Shown here: piece by piece, positions 15,290 through 29,000 of the stretch
How the letters are laid out: every line of letters starts with the position of its first letter
Numbering within the stretch: position 1 is the stretch's first letter
DNA from: Ditylenchus dipsaci
Taxonomy: Eukaryota; Nematoda; Chromadorea; Rhabditida; Anguinidae
DNA length: 64,000 bases
Reading direction: 5' to 3'
NCBI GenBank assembly: GCA_004194705.1
Contig: SADC01001204.1
Coordinates: 310,001-374,000, forward strand
Notes under the pieces: generated by a model
Database searches by the model: none
What the model was told of the DNA's origin: nothing
The model's input: the letters and a program-made list of their open reading frames with translations, nothing else
Position numbers and translations under genes: made by a program

Positions 15290-16430
15290 AGTGCAGTGCC
15301 CTAAGGGTTAAATGTCGGCTTGACTATAGAATCCCCTCCACGGGAGTAATCAAGTGGAGGAGATTACATCATATTCGTGTTTCTTGACCCCGATTTCATG
15401 AGAAAGCCGCGTGTTTTTTGGTTCTGAGAAAAAAATTTTCGAACCACAGGGGGTGTCATGGTTTTGAATAGTTATAGTTTTGAATACTGGGGCCTACCGC
15501 ATAAATAAACTCTGGTGTGCATGCTTTTTCATGCATCCAGAGTCGCTTTCGAGTGATTTGTGTCTAAGGCATAGTTGTACCCCCGCCTGGCGGCCCCGCT
15601 GGCGGCCCGCCTCCGCCGACGGGGCGCCAGGTGAGGCAAAAAAAAATTCAGAAACTGCCGGTGCTGCCGCCAGGCGGCGGCAAAAATTTTTGAACGCAGG
15701 CGGAGGCGGTGGTTTTGAGAAGGCAGCGGAGGAGGCGGCGGAGCAAAAAATGCCGGCGGAGCATTTTTAATTTAATTTTGTTGTTTTTCGATTAGTATTT
15801 TTTCAAAAAGAAATACTAATTAATGAAAATAATTGATTAATAAACTAAAAACAAGTCAAATTTTCAATAGTCCAATGGTCAAGAAGGTCTGCCAAAGGTC
15901 GAGGGTAGGGAAGGCAAAAAAAGTGGGATTTTCTTTCGTGATATTCATTAAAAGCGCATGCTCACCTGTTTAAATTTGTTCTCGTGTGCTTGAGAGTTAG
16001 AGATGCGCGCACTCACTTACCTTAGACATGATTCCGAGAAGAACTCCTGATCATAAAATGCGTATAGAGTCTATTTTGCCACGTTGAAAAACATGGTAAG
16101 ATAGTCGAAGAATACAAACATTTACTTTTCTAACGTTTTGCCATAAAATTGGCCCCTTTTCATTCCCTTCCTCTCCCAATACAGCACCTAATTCCTTTGA
16201 AATTCAAAAGGCGCCAATTCAAATTTTCAAAATTTTGCAAAAAACCCATGATCTCCCCTGTGGTTCGAATTTTTTTTTCACAGAACCAAAAAAACACGCG
16301 GCTTTCTCACAAAATCGGTGTAGAGAAACACGAATATGATCTTATCTCCTCCACCTGATCACTCCCCGTGGCGGGGATTCTATAGTGCAACCGAAATGTC
16401 TCGGGGTTAAGTGTCCTGGGGGTGAAATGT
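15290..16430. mobile_element. Foldback transposon with ~150-bp arms
   Basis: The left arm (15290-15445) runs from GGGTTAAATGTCGG through ATAGAATCCCCTCCACGGG to TTCGAACCACAGGGG. The right arm (16250-16430) is its reverse complement. Inside are the two halves of the dispersed 'GCATCCAGAG' repeat (15455-15590 and 15990-16080) and a GC-rich GGCGGCGG-type palindrome at 15585-15770. No coding sequence. Confidence 0.75.
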
Positions 16431-17099
16431 CACGTACCCCTATTTCAGGCTTTATCTGAAAAAGCTTACAGCAACTGTTCTTTTACCCTCGAAAATTTAG
16501 AATTTCGGTCCAGAGTCGACAGTCGACTGAAAAATGTCCAGCTCTGGATAACACTATTGTCAGTCCTTCATCTTCTACATATGCACAATTATGCACTATT
16601 AGAGCTTGGGTGTTGCTTATATGGCATTGGTGGATTTTTTATGGCCGCTTGTCTTCTTCTATTTTCTTTGCACGTTCCATTTCAGAGAGCTAGAAAGATG
16701 AAGTATAGAGAAGGGGTTTGCATCCCGTGGCCTTTGCTAGGCATGAAAGAAAGCTAAGCCATGCCAGTTACCACTCTAAGAGTAGTTAGACAACAGCGGC
16801 GGCAAAATATTGCCAAAGTGGTCTTTTTGACAGCTTCCTTCTTATACTCCGTGTCCACTACTACTTTTCTGCTTCATGTGCTCCATTCTTTTCTTCTGGC
16901 TGAACATATAGTTTAGTTTTTCTTGCATATCCGGCAGGCAGTATTGCAGCTTTAGAGTACATATAGTCCAGATTATAATTTACTAGCCATTGTGCCTTAA
17001 AAAAATTTTAAATTTTCACTGCCTAAAATATGGTGTTGAACATTATTTTTACTAAGCAACTATATTTTTCACTGGTCTATCAGCTTTGTTGTCTGAAAC
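16431..17099. other. Upstream flank of the ELKS gene
   Basis: No conserved coding sequence was recognised. A possible 3' splice site (CTATCAG at 17077-17083) precedes the chosen start, so a 5' untranslated exon may lie in this stretch. Confidence 0.3.
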
Positions 17100-20000
17100 A
17101 TGAAACCAGTTCCCTCTCGAGTGACCAATTATGGAGCTCGTCAACATCAGGAAACGCTGCTTTCCATGCGGTATTTTTTTTTGAAAATCGCAGTCATGGA
17201 CTGACAACTGTTTGTGGTCTTTGTGTGAACTTATTTGTTATGCTCGCAGGAAACATCGCTCACTGGATGGATCCCAATTTCTTAGCCAGCATCTAGACCC
17301 TGCTTCTAACGCTTATCCTGTTGTCTCTGGAGCTAGTGGCATGTCAGAATTTGGTCCCAGTAATTTAGAGCCTTATCCGTTTCATTCAAATGAACAGCAG
17401 CCTCCGCCGCCTTCCCAGTATACATCCACTCAAAATTCCCATAATTTTATGCCATATTCGTAAGTTTTTTTTTGGCCTTACTTGGGATTTAAGCCAAGCA
17501 TGGGATTATGGACCAGGGTTGTCAAAAACGTACAATTTTAGAGTCCTACTGTTAGAAACTTTTTTCAGACAAATTTCATATCCATTTTTATCGACAAGCA
17601 TTCTGTAAAAGCTTAAGTTGCAGTGATCAACAATTTGGGTTAATAAATAGAAGAATTTGTCAAAAATAAATACTGGGCATAACACATTGCCGGCAAATCT
17701 TTTGAGTTTAAAGCAAGAACAAGCCTATTTTGGGCAGGAGTAGCTTGGGACAATTCAAATTGCGACAAAATCATCGGTATTATTCGGAAAATATTTGCCA
17801 AATAATACTGATGGTTCTGTCGCAATTTGAATTGTCACAAGCTACTCCTGCCCCTATTTTCAGTGATACGGAGAACGTGTTCGACCCTAATTATTCCTCC
17901 TGCTCAACACTTTCCTTCCCTTAACACTTCCCTTATCGGCCGTATACAGGAGGAGCAGGCATACTGTGGTGGGGGTGGTCCATATGGACTTGAGGCCGAA
18001 AATGAAATGCTAAAAAGAGAGTTATCAGCCACTGAACAAAAACTTAATTATGGTATGCTGGTTAGGAATTGTTGCCGTGTATAATAATTATATATTATAT
18101 TGCAGTCATGAACACTATCCAAAACTTCTGGAGCCCTGAGCTCAAAAAGGAAAGACAATTGCGAAAGGAGGAAGCTATGCGGAGCAATCAAATGCAGTAC
18201 AAGTTGTGCCAGCAAGCTGTAATATTTGTTGACTAGGGTCTGCAGGCGCCTATCGGCGCCTATGTTGTTCGGGAACATTAGTTGTTCATGTACATTAGTA
18301 GTTCGGGTAGATTTATCTTTCGAGTGCGTTAATGGTTAGGGTAGATCATCCACCCTACCTGTTGACTAAGCTACTCTACCTCGCCTACCCTCGCCCATCC
18401 TCGTCTACCCTTGCCCATCCTCGCCTATCTCGCCTACCCTCGCCCATCCTCGCCTACCCTTGCCCATCCTCGCTCTCCTCGCCTACCCTCGCCCATCCTC
18501 GCCCATTCTCACCTGCTCTTGCCCATCCTCGCCTATCCTCGCCTACCCTCGCCCATCCTCGCCTACCCTTGCCCATCCTCGCCTATCCTCGCCTACCCTT
18601 GCCCATCCTCGCCTACCCTTGCCCATCCTCGCCTATCCTCGCCTACCCTCGCTTATCCTCGCTTATCCTCGCCTACCTTGAAATCCACCATCTCCGATTT
18701 GGAGGGCAAGGAAAAATTTTTTTTAGAAGCAACTTCGATTATACGTGTTTGTGCTTAAAAGGATGCCAAGATGTTTTACTTGAAGGTTCCGCAAAGATAT
18801 CTGACATTAATTGGCGAAAACTGGCCAAAAAGTGGGTTTAAACCCGAAAATCCACCTTAAATCCAGGCCAAAATCGACCATCACCAATTTGGAGGGCAAG
18901 GAAAAATTTTTTAGAAGCAGTTTCAATTATACGTGTTTGTGCTTAAAAGGATGCCAAGATGTTTTACTTGAAGGTTCCGCAGAGATATCTGACATTAATT
19001 GGCGAAAACTGGCCAAAAAGTGGGTTTAAACCCGAAAATCCACCTTAAATTCAGGCTAAAATTCACCATCTCTAGTTTGGAGGGCAAGGAAAATTTTTTT
19101 AGAAGCAGTTTCAATTATACGTGTTTGTGCTTAGAAGAAAGCTAAGATGTTGAACTTGAGGTTCCGAAAAATATCTGACATTAATTGGCAAAAACTGGCC
19201 AAAAAGTGGGTTTAAACCCGAAAATCCACCTTAAATCCAGGCCAAAATCGACCTTCACCAATTTGGAGGGCAAGGAAAATTTTTTTTAGAAGCAACTTCA
19301 ATCATACGTGTTTGAGCTTAAAAGAAAGCAAGATGTTAAACTTCAGGGTTCCGGTGAAATAACGAACATGAGTTAACTAAACATAGCAGAAAAGTGGGCT
19401 TGAACACAAAATGCCACCTCAAATCCAGGCTAAAATAAACCATCTCTAGTTTGGAGGGCAAGGAAATTTTTTTTTAGAAGCAACTTCAATTATACGTGTC
19501 TGTGCTTAAAAGAAAGCTAAGATGTTGAACTTGAGGGTTCCGAAAAAATATCGAAGATAAAATTGCAAAAAAGTAGCCAAAAATCAATCTGAATACCATA
19601 AATTCATAAAAAGTGTGACGGACGGACGGACGGACCCCCCCGACCCAAATACTATATAGAGATTGGTTTTTAACTTTTTCGTTTTAAAGTGATAGTTCTT
19701 TCTTTACCTAGTTTTGGTCAAGCAGTTCAGACAGTGTCTTCGAATTATTTTTTTCGTGAATGTAGCATAAATTGTGTTGTCCCGACGTATCTGATTTTGG
19801 TCCCCTATGCTGGTTTCAAATTGCGGATAAAGAACTACTCTTTTGTAAAATAACCACAATTCGGACTGGACAGGCGATCCACAAATGGTCGGAATCCCCC
19901 CAAAAATGCCAAATAAAAGCTAATGCTTTGCTCACAGTGGTTGGTCGAGGTCGATATGAATGTTAGCACGGTCGAGGTCGTGGTCGAGGTCGAGGTCGAT

Positions 20001-23000
20001 GTTGCTCACACTCCATAGTCGAGGTCGTGGTCGAGGTCGATATCACATCGACCACGGTCGATATTCAATTTCTTCAAATCATTTCTTTGTCATGTGGAAA
20101 TTGTTCTGCACGATACAAAATCACGAGCAATTAAAAAATTTATCGTTCGATTACCCCAAATTTGTCATTTTTTAAATTTTTTTCGTCCTGATGACCTCGA
20201 CCGTAACATCGACCACGACCAAGGAGTGTGAGCACGATCGACCGCGACCTCAACCAAGGGCTGCAAGCCAAGGTCTCGGGCTTCGTAGTTTTACTATTTT
20301 TCAACGTTTTTAATAAATTTTGCACCTAAGGGGATTCGAACCAGCAATCTGGACCATGATTAAATAAAGCTCTACAACAATACCTTTGCTGTAAGAATTA
20401 CGGAAAACCCATCAAAATATGGCCCAAAGCCAGAAATGACTGTTTTTGGGGGTTCACCAAAAGAGGGTATTGCTTTTTGCCAAAAAGCCAATGAGCTTAT
20501 CAGAATTTCAGTCGTTGGGCTGAAAGGCTCAGTATTCCACACTTAAGCCCCGTTTCCAATGAGCGGATTTTCCATTCACTCTCACTCTGACTCGCACTCT
20601 CAGTGTGTACCCAACAGGAAAAAATTGCCTCTCAATCTGATTTTCACTCTCACTCCTATTTTAGTGTACCCAATGAGTTTTTTTAATCTCACTCTCACTT
20701 TCAGTATAAATTTCGCGGGAATTTCAATTTTTCAGTCCAAAGCAACCAAATCAAGTGGTCATCCACTTGTAGCAAAAAATTTTTTATTTTTTCGGTCTCC
20801 AAAATCTGTTTTCTGGACTGATTCGGGCACGCTGAAGATGGTTTGATAGTGCTAAAATGACGTTTTATAAGATATTTCTTGAGCTTTGGTCAAACCTAGT
20901 TTTGGCAAAATCAATTATCGCGCAATACTCGAAAAATACCATACAAAACCTCATTTTACCACTATCAAACCATCTTCAGCGTGTCCGAATCAGTCCAGAA
21001 AACAGGTTTTGAAACCCGAAAAAGTAAAAAAAATCGCTCCAAGTGGACGATTACTTGGTTTAGTTGGTTCTGATTAAAAAATTAAAGTTGCGGCAAAGCC
21101 TTCTCTTCTTTTCAAGATTGCTCAGAACCACTCCAGAATGGCCAAAAACAAAAGTAATTGGTTGTAATTGACCAGAATCCCACACCAATCCACCCTGAAC
21201 AATTCTAAACCATCCCAAATCTGGAATTCTGGCCGATTAAGCTCATCGAGCTTGCATTCTGATCTTCTCAATCGATTTTTCACGAAAACTTTACCACCCT
21301 TTAGTAAACTACCAAAAACGAATTATTTTTGTTTTTTCGCCACTCTGGAGTGGGTTTTGAACGATCTTCAAAAGAAGAGAGGGTGGTGTAGCGCATCATA
21401 TATTCATAAGTTAGGTTTCTGGTTATAATCCCTATAAGTGCACAATAACTTTGAATTTTGCATTAGGTTTAGGGAGTTGTGAATGTGGTTACGGGTGGTT
21501 TGGAGTAGTGTTGGGCGATGGGGGTCGAGCGAGAATCGAGAACAAGAAAAGCAAAATTTTCAAGACGAAAAATCGAGAATTCTCGAAATTTTCTCGTCTC
21601 GAGCCTAACACTAATTTGGTGCGGTTTCGGACAGTGTGAAAATTCTGAACATTTTCGGAATAAAAAATTGTCCCACGCGCATAAAACATTTGAAATTCTC
21701 GTTGTCGACAACTGCAATGGTCCTTTTAAACTACCCGAACCACACGATTCAGAGCGATTAATCCTATCCGGCCGGAATTCTGATCCGCTCAATCAATTGT
21801 TTGCAAAATGTTTAAACTCCCTAAAGCAAACACCCGAATATATATCTCGGTGTCGCAACGCAAAAAGGTTAAATTTTGGACCAAAATGCGTCTCGGTGAA
21901 ACAGGTCCATACCATCTGAAAACATGTTCAAAGCATGTCTTGGCAGCAAAAACACCTATTATATTCCCGAAATTATTCAAAAAAGATAAAATAAGCCATT
22001 TTTGGACTAAATAAATCAATTACTAGCATTTTATTTGAGTTTTTTGACTGTGAGCACACATCGACCTCGACCTCGACTTCGACCTAGACCAAGGAATGTG
22101 AGCAACATCGACCTCGACCACGACCTCGACCAAGGACTGTGAGCAAGGGGTAACTTTCTCTCTCAACTCACATTTCAGTCGGAAATTCAATTGGTGAAAG
22201 ATGAGCTGGAGAAGCGAGAGAAGGAGATTGGACAGTGGCTCTCAGAATCTGACCTTGGAGATATGGAGGAAGAATTGAGAAGACTTCGGAAACAATTGAG
22301 GGAGCCCAGAGACTTTACTGGTTGGCGCTTTTGCATATATTTGACTGATTCTTAAAAATGTCTGAAACTTACCACGTCTTCTTCCCTCTGACTAAAGACT
22401 CAAGCCCCCGCCGGGTGCTACACTTTCTTATCTTGATTTTTGAAGTCTTTTGCCAGCTCTGTTTTTGCAATCTGGTATGGTTTGCAAAGTTGATTGAAAA
22501 AATTTAGGCTTCATGCAGGCTAGTCCAAAAACGTTGGCTTTCGCTGATAGTTTTTTAAAAAATCTCAAAGTGTTAGTATTTTAACAAAAAACAAAAATCC
22601 CATATATCGTAATAAAATGTCATAAGCCCATCCCACCTCCGGGACTGGCGGTTTTTATAAAAGTATTATTAAAAAGTATTCTTTTATCAAACTATATACG
22701 GTAACAGTCTCCAGCTTTTGAAAAAAAGTATCCACACCAAAGTTTTTTAAAATGACTAAATTACAAGATTAAAAAAAAATGCGAAATCGGAATCCCTCTG
22801 ATTTCTCAGAACCAGATTCTCAAACAGAACTGATGAAAAAACTTTAAGTTAAAAAAAATGTCGGGCCCAGACGACCTTCCCGGGCAAAGAGGGCTGCGGT
22901 AGCACTATATCGAGGGTTCAGTTAAATCGCCTAAGTGTATAACTGGTAACTTTTTTTAAAAAAACACTGAGTATGCACGAACTGCAGACCATCAAAACCA

Positions 23001-26000
23001 AGATGGAGCGTTCTGAGCTGACACTCTCCGAAAAAGGACGGATCTACAGAACTGTGAGGTAAATGCCAGAAAATAAAGTAAGAACTGTTTATTTATATCG
23101 CTTTCAAATAAAGGTGCGCTTGAAGTGTGCAGAGGAACAGAGGGCAGAGCTGGAGAAACGCAATGACATTCTTACCAGGACTAATGTCGCCAATGAGAGT
23201 CAGCTAAAGTTGTTGCAGGACGACTTGAATGTGTTGCGCAAAAAGCTGGAAACCAAAAATCAACTCTTGGAAAGCAAAGAAAAGACGTTGAAAGGACTGG
23301 AAAAGGAGCTTGACTTAGCTAGGAACCAAATCCAGGAATTGCAACAGAACAGACAAGTGGGTTCACGTACGGCGTTATTCATATACAGTGGAGTCCCACT
23401 ATAACGTGACCCTAGGGACCGTCCTAGGGTCGCGTTATAGTGGGGGTCGCGTTATATTGGAGGTTAAGACAAAAAAAGCTTGATTTAGAGGTTTTCCACC
23501 AATGACTGCTTTATTCGATGTCAACTTATTAGTAAGCCCAAACCAAACAATAAACATTTATTTCAAATAATAAACTGGTTAACAAAAAGTCCTTGGACAA
23601 ATTTCGCGCTCGTTTTTTAAAGTAAAAATGTATCAACGAGTAAATACCATGCTGCTTGCAGTGAAAAGCTGTTGTTTTTCTAATCAAATCTCTTTAAATG
23701 ACCATTGCCGTCTACGGCCACGGAAATTTGGACTTTTTGAATTGGCGGGGGACAGCTAAATTACTGAGAGTCAGCTAAATTACATAAATCTTGAATTATT
23801 CATTTATTTTCATTTTAAATTATAATCTATGTGTATTGGTCGAAGCGAGTCTTCCAGAATCATAAGTGAGTTGTAGTGCAGTGGCTCTGTTAGACCTTGT
23901 CCGATCTGGAAATGTCAAGCAACGTTGGGCTCGACTAGTAGATCGTTCAAAAGTTTGGAAAATTTAATTTGCAAACTAACAAAATGTAAACAAAATATTT
24001 CAAAAATATTCTCGCAGTAATTTAGCTGTCCCTCGCCAATTCAAAAAGTCCAAATTTTCGTGGCCGTAGACGGCAATGGTCCTTTAATTCTAACTGAAGA
24101 GCTCCCAGTAATTTCTGTCCTCTATTTTTCTGGGAAATCGATAGGGTAACCAGCCATTTACACAAATTTTTCAAAAATTGGGGCTGTTTTTTTGACTAAC
24201 CTTGTAGATTTTAAACAGGCAATACTTTTATTTCTGCCAAATATATTAAGTTGTGTTATAAATTGGGTTGTGAAACGAGCATATTCTCCAGCATATGCTC
24301 GAGCAGATTGGTGAATTTCGATCATGTGCCGGCCTACAGTCAAACCTCGATATAAAACAGTTTAACTGAACAGTTAAGTGGGACAGCAACAGTTAACGGT
24401 CAGAATACTTCGATCATATGCTCGAATATTCGAAAAATGAGTAAACGCTCGAGAGTTTTCACCACCCTAGTCATAGATACGTTCGCTTTTTTCAAATGAA
24501 ATTTTTGTGGCATTGTGTTTTTCCTATAAAGTTCTTTGACAACTTTTAAAAGTTGGGTATTTATTTAGTTGCCCCCCCCCCCGAAAGGTTACTTTCAGAT
24601 TTTTCACTAGTTTGATTTTTTTGACCTAAAATAAACTTTTATTGAAACATCAAAACTTGATTATAGATTAAGTCCAAGTACGTGTCAGAAAATTAATTAA
24701 AGACACAAAAACCTTATGAAACGGCCAGAACCCTGTTATCTTACCATGATAAAGAGTTTTTAGCCAAAAAAGAAGTACCGTATTCTCTCTAATAGAACCA
24801 CACTCTCTATTTGAACCACACTCTCTAATAGAACCACACCCCAAGGGGGGTTGTGAAATAGAACCACACTCTCTATTAGAACCACCCTCTCTAATAGAAC
24901 CACACCCCTTAAGACCCTCAAGCTGCGCCAACGGCCGTCTAACTCCAATGGATTGTCGAAGCCTGCGAGAATCTCTTGTAGGAGCTCATCGTTGAGTCAA
25001 TCAAATCGTGCGGAGTTCCCAATGCCACCGATGGATGTTGGGGCGAAGCCACTTACTGCTTCAAGAAAATTGGGCCGGTTCCGAGTGGTCAAGGCAAGGT
25101 GAAGCTCGCGCAAGATAAGAAGTTGGCTGAGCAGATACAAGAAATCGATCTTGAGGAAGCGCAAGAAAATTTGATTATAGTAATAAAGATATATCTCTAG
25201 AGTGTTAATGATTTTTGGGACCTGCTCTGGTTTAGGGGGACGCCTACTTTTACTATATGTATTTTTTTTTAGGTTGATCGAGTTGATTATGGTGGCCGGG
25301 GTGACAATATCACATTAATCAACAAAATTACTTATTAAACTATTCATATAGGTTATCGATATAACCATGACTGCCATGAGCGACAAAAATAAATAAAAAG
25401 TATAGTATAAATGAGCGTCCCCCTAAACCCAAGCAGGTCCGAAATAAAGAATTTATGCGCGTATGCTTCAATGCTTGAATATGTTCAGAAGGTTGAAAAA
25501 TAGAACCACACTCTCTAATAGAACCACACCCCCCAAGGGGGTTGAAAAATAGAACCACATGTGGTTCTATTAGAGAGAATACGGTATGTGGGTAGTGACA
25601 TTATGTTTCAACTTTGATCCTATATTGGTGGAGAATATGTTTGCGCTAAATATTTTTATATTTTTATTTTAGTTTTCGATGTTACATAAAAAGACAATTT
25701 TGAGTCAAAAAGATCATACTACTGGAAAATCTGAAAATGACCTTTGTGGGGGGGGGCAACTAAATACGTACCGGAAGTTGACCTTTCATTTCGTGGCTTA
25801 CAGTCTTGGCTACAAAATGATATACCGTATCTTTTCTATTGAACGGGCCGGCTGTTTAATTTTAACCCATCTAAAATGGGAGAATTTTAAAGTCGGTAAC
25901 GAGATTTTTGGGTACTCAACCAAAATCTAAAAAGTGGAATTGGTAGAGCTCCTGGGAGTTGAGAAAATGCAATAAACATATTTGATTTGGGAGATATTTA

Positions 26001-29000
26001 CTCTGAGCTGAGATATAAGTCCTCAAAGTCGAAGGGGCCCGTTTATTAGAGAGGGCCTGTTTAATAGAGAAAGTACGCTATAATAAAAAGAACAACAGGG
26101 AGTCCAAGGTATATTTTTTTCGGAGTCCGCGTGAGCCAAAGAAGTCAAGTTATAATTAAAGTGATAGGGTATATTTGCAGGAAAATGAGCATAGAAGCTC
26201 CAACTTAACCCATCGGATAGAGCAACTGGAAACTTTGCTCAGGGAACGAGATGCCCAATTAGACAGAACAAAGCAAAGACTGCTCCAACAACCTGGAAAT
26301 CGACTCGAGAAAGAGCTCCAGTTAAGAGCTGAAAACGCTGAGCACGACAAAAACAACTTGGAGAAGTTGGTTGAGAATCTGAAGCAAAACACGGAGCTGG
26401 ACAAACAGAATCAGGTTGCTTTGGTCATGGATAACTCTTAAAAGATTTCGAATAAAAGCGGTAATTTCAGCTGCAAAACTTCCAGGAAGAGAGTCGCCAC
26501 TTGCACAAAACTATAGACTACCTCCAAAAAGAACTGACTGACAGGACAATGTTGATTGCATCACAAAATGAGAAAATCTCTCAGCTGGACACTCAATCAA
26601 AAACACTGTTGGATTTAGAAGACAAGTCTAGACATGGTATTTGCGAAAATGATATTTAGTGTTTTGATTTTTGGTGGCTGGTCTATACTTTTCTTTGCAG
26701 ATTCCACAGCCCAAAATGTGGAAAATTTGAAAGCAGAATTGGATGAGACCCGAAAAGAAGTGGAACGACTTTTAAGAATAGTGCAAAATTTAGAAAAGGA
26801 GAAAACTCAACTTACCTTGCGATGGAATGAAAATAATAAGTAAGGTTTATTTAAAGGGGCATGATCGTGCCCGATGGGGAGAAAAGGCGCGAACCAGCAG
26901 TTCTTTTCTTTCTCGATAAATTTTTACATTCGTTCTCGTCTAGATTTTTTAAGTTTTCTGTCTAGTTTTTAAAAGCAGTATAAGGTCATCTATAACAGAT
27001 TTGACGCAGAACGAGTGAAAAATGGGACGATTCGAAAAAGTTCGAAAAAAACTGCTGGTTCGCGCCTTAACGCACGGGCATGCCCCTTTAAATATATTTA
27101 TTTACCGCACTGCATCAAAAACTTATCTGAACACGACAAAATAAGAAATAAGCATAAACGAGGGTGTTAAAACATTCCAATAAAAACTCATTTATATAAA
27201 ATTACCGTGTTATCTCTAATGAGCGCCCGTGGCGATTTTTTTTTCGACAATTTGAGAAATTTCGAGTCGATAAACATTTTTGGGCAAAAATCCAAAAAGC
27301 GGAATAGCAGAGCTCGCGGAAGTTCAGAAATTGAAAAAAATCTCTGCAAAATACTAGCTCTGCCTCGAGATACAGACCCTCGAAATTGTAAGGAAGGCAG
27401 GTAGCAGAGAAATAAGAAAAAAAGGCTAGGTGATACTTGCCAAAAACGACATTTGCCGAAACGATATTTGCCAAAAAGACATTTCACAAAACGACATTTA
27501 CGAAATCGAAATTTGGCAAAACGACATTTACCAAAACGAAATTTGCCGAACGTGCATTTCGTCTGAAAAAGACTTATGAACTCCAATTCGATACTATTAT
27601 TTTTTAGGCAAAAAGTACGCTTAGGGAATTTCAGTCTGGAAAATGTCGTGTTGACAAATGTCGTTTTGTCAAATATAGTTTTGCAAATGTCGTTTTTGGC
27701 AAGCATCACCTAGCCAGACAACCGTACGCGTCCACTGGCGTACACTTACTAAGTAGAGGCGGCGTTAACTAGAGAGAATACGGTATGCAGAATTTTGAAT
27801 TTAACTAACAAAGGAACCTTCAGGAGTTTCTTTTTTCAGAGAGTTCACTGAGATCTTCCTTTGCGAATTCGTGTAGAGCACCCGAAGTGCTGAATAAAAT
27901 AAAATAAAAACCCCAACTTTGAGCATACCCAGTAAAGTGCATTCCGGCCCAGCTTTCGTTTAAGCAACCGGATCCTACCTAACTCGAACTCTTATCTATA
28001 GGCTCAACAATATTACCTCCAATGGCTTAAATGAAGTCAGCTTGAGGTCTACAAAACTGACAGAACTGACTTTGTGCAAAGACGAGGATGGTGGAGCTTT
28101 GAGAATAAGGTGGCACAATTTCATCACCACTGTTATAATCTACCTCAAAATCCAATTTATTAATTTTGAATGCTATTTGCAGAGTTGGTGAATTGGAAGA
28201 AGCTTTGAGAGAAAGTGTAGGAATCACTGCCGAAGGGAAAAGCTAATCAATGAGCAAAAGCAACTTATCCAACAACTTTCCACCCAGGTCACTCAAATTT
28301 TGGGCAGAAAAAATATAGGAAAAAAATGTTGAAAATTTTAGGTAAATGAACTATACAAAGTGTCAGGTAGTCGAGTGGACCAGAAACTCTGCAAAATGCC
28401 ACTAAAAAAGCAGAAACTTTACAAAAGATGTTGGAGGAGGAGCGCTCCAAATTCCAGAGACAACTGACTAATCTTAGGTAAACTACTAGTGCTGTTCTAT
28501 GTTGGCCTAACTCAGTTTATGATTATATTTGCAGGAAAGAGGTGGGCATGGAGTTGATCAAGGAAAAAGATGCTTGCATTAACCTGCTCCAAAGTCCTCC
28601 AGACTCTTTGAAAGAAAAAGTTGAAATTCTCACACGACAAAAGGAGCAACTTAAACACCGCTTGTTGATTCAAGGTATTGCTGGATTAGAGAAACATGCT
28701 GTCGCATCTCAAACGATCGGTCCACAAATAACAAATGAATAATTACAGGGTGGCGCAACATAAACGATAGCCATAACTTTTTTTATTTGCAATATTTTGA
28801 TGAGATATTTTTTTGAAAGCTGAAGGATCGAGAAAGCGAATGACACCAAACATGCAAAGAAATCTTTATTTTCCCAAATCTAGAAAATACAAATTATTTC
28901 GTTCATATTCTTCATTTTTTTCATTACTTAACTGGTCAATACTATAGACTCAATAAATTAATTCAGGGTTTAGCGCTTCAGCAACAACTGAACACTTTGT

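Noticed and set aside
18332..18841. 169-residue open frame of alternating PRPSSPTLAH words
   Set aside because: It is a direct translation of the pyrimidine-rich minisatellite in an ELKS intron. All three frames are open for the same reason.
21469..21919. Overlapping 107- and 133-residue frames on both strands
   Set aside because: They cover a CGAGAATCGAGAAC palindrome and diverged foldback DNA. No conserved motif, start context or splice structure was seen.
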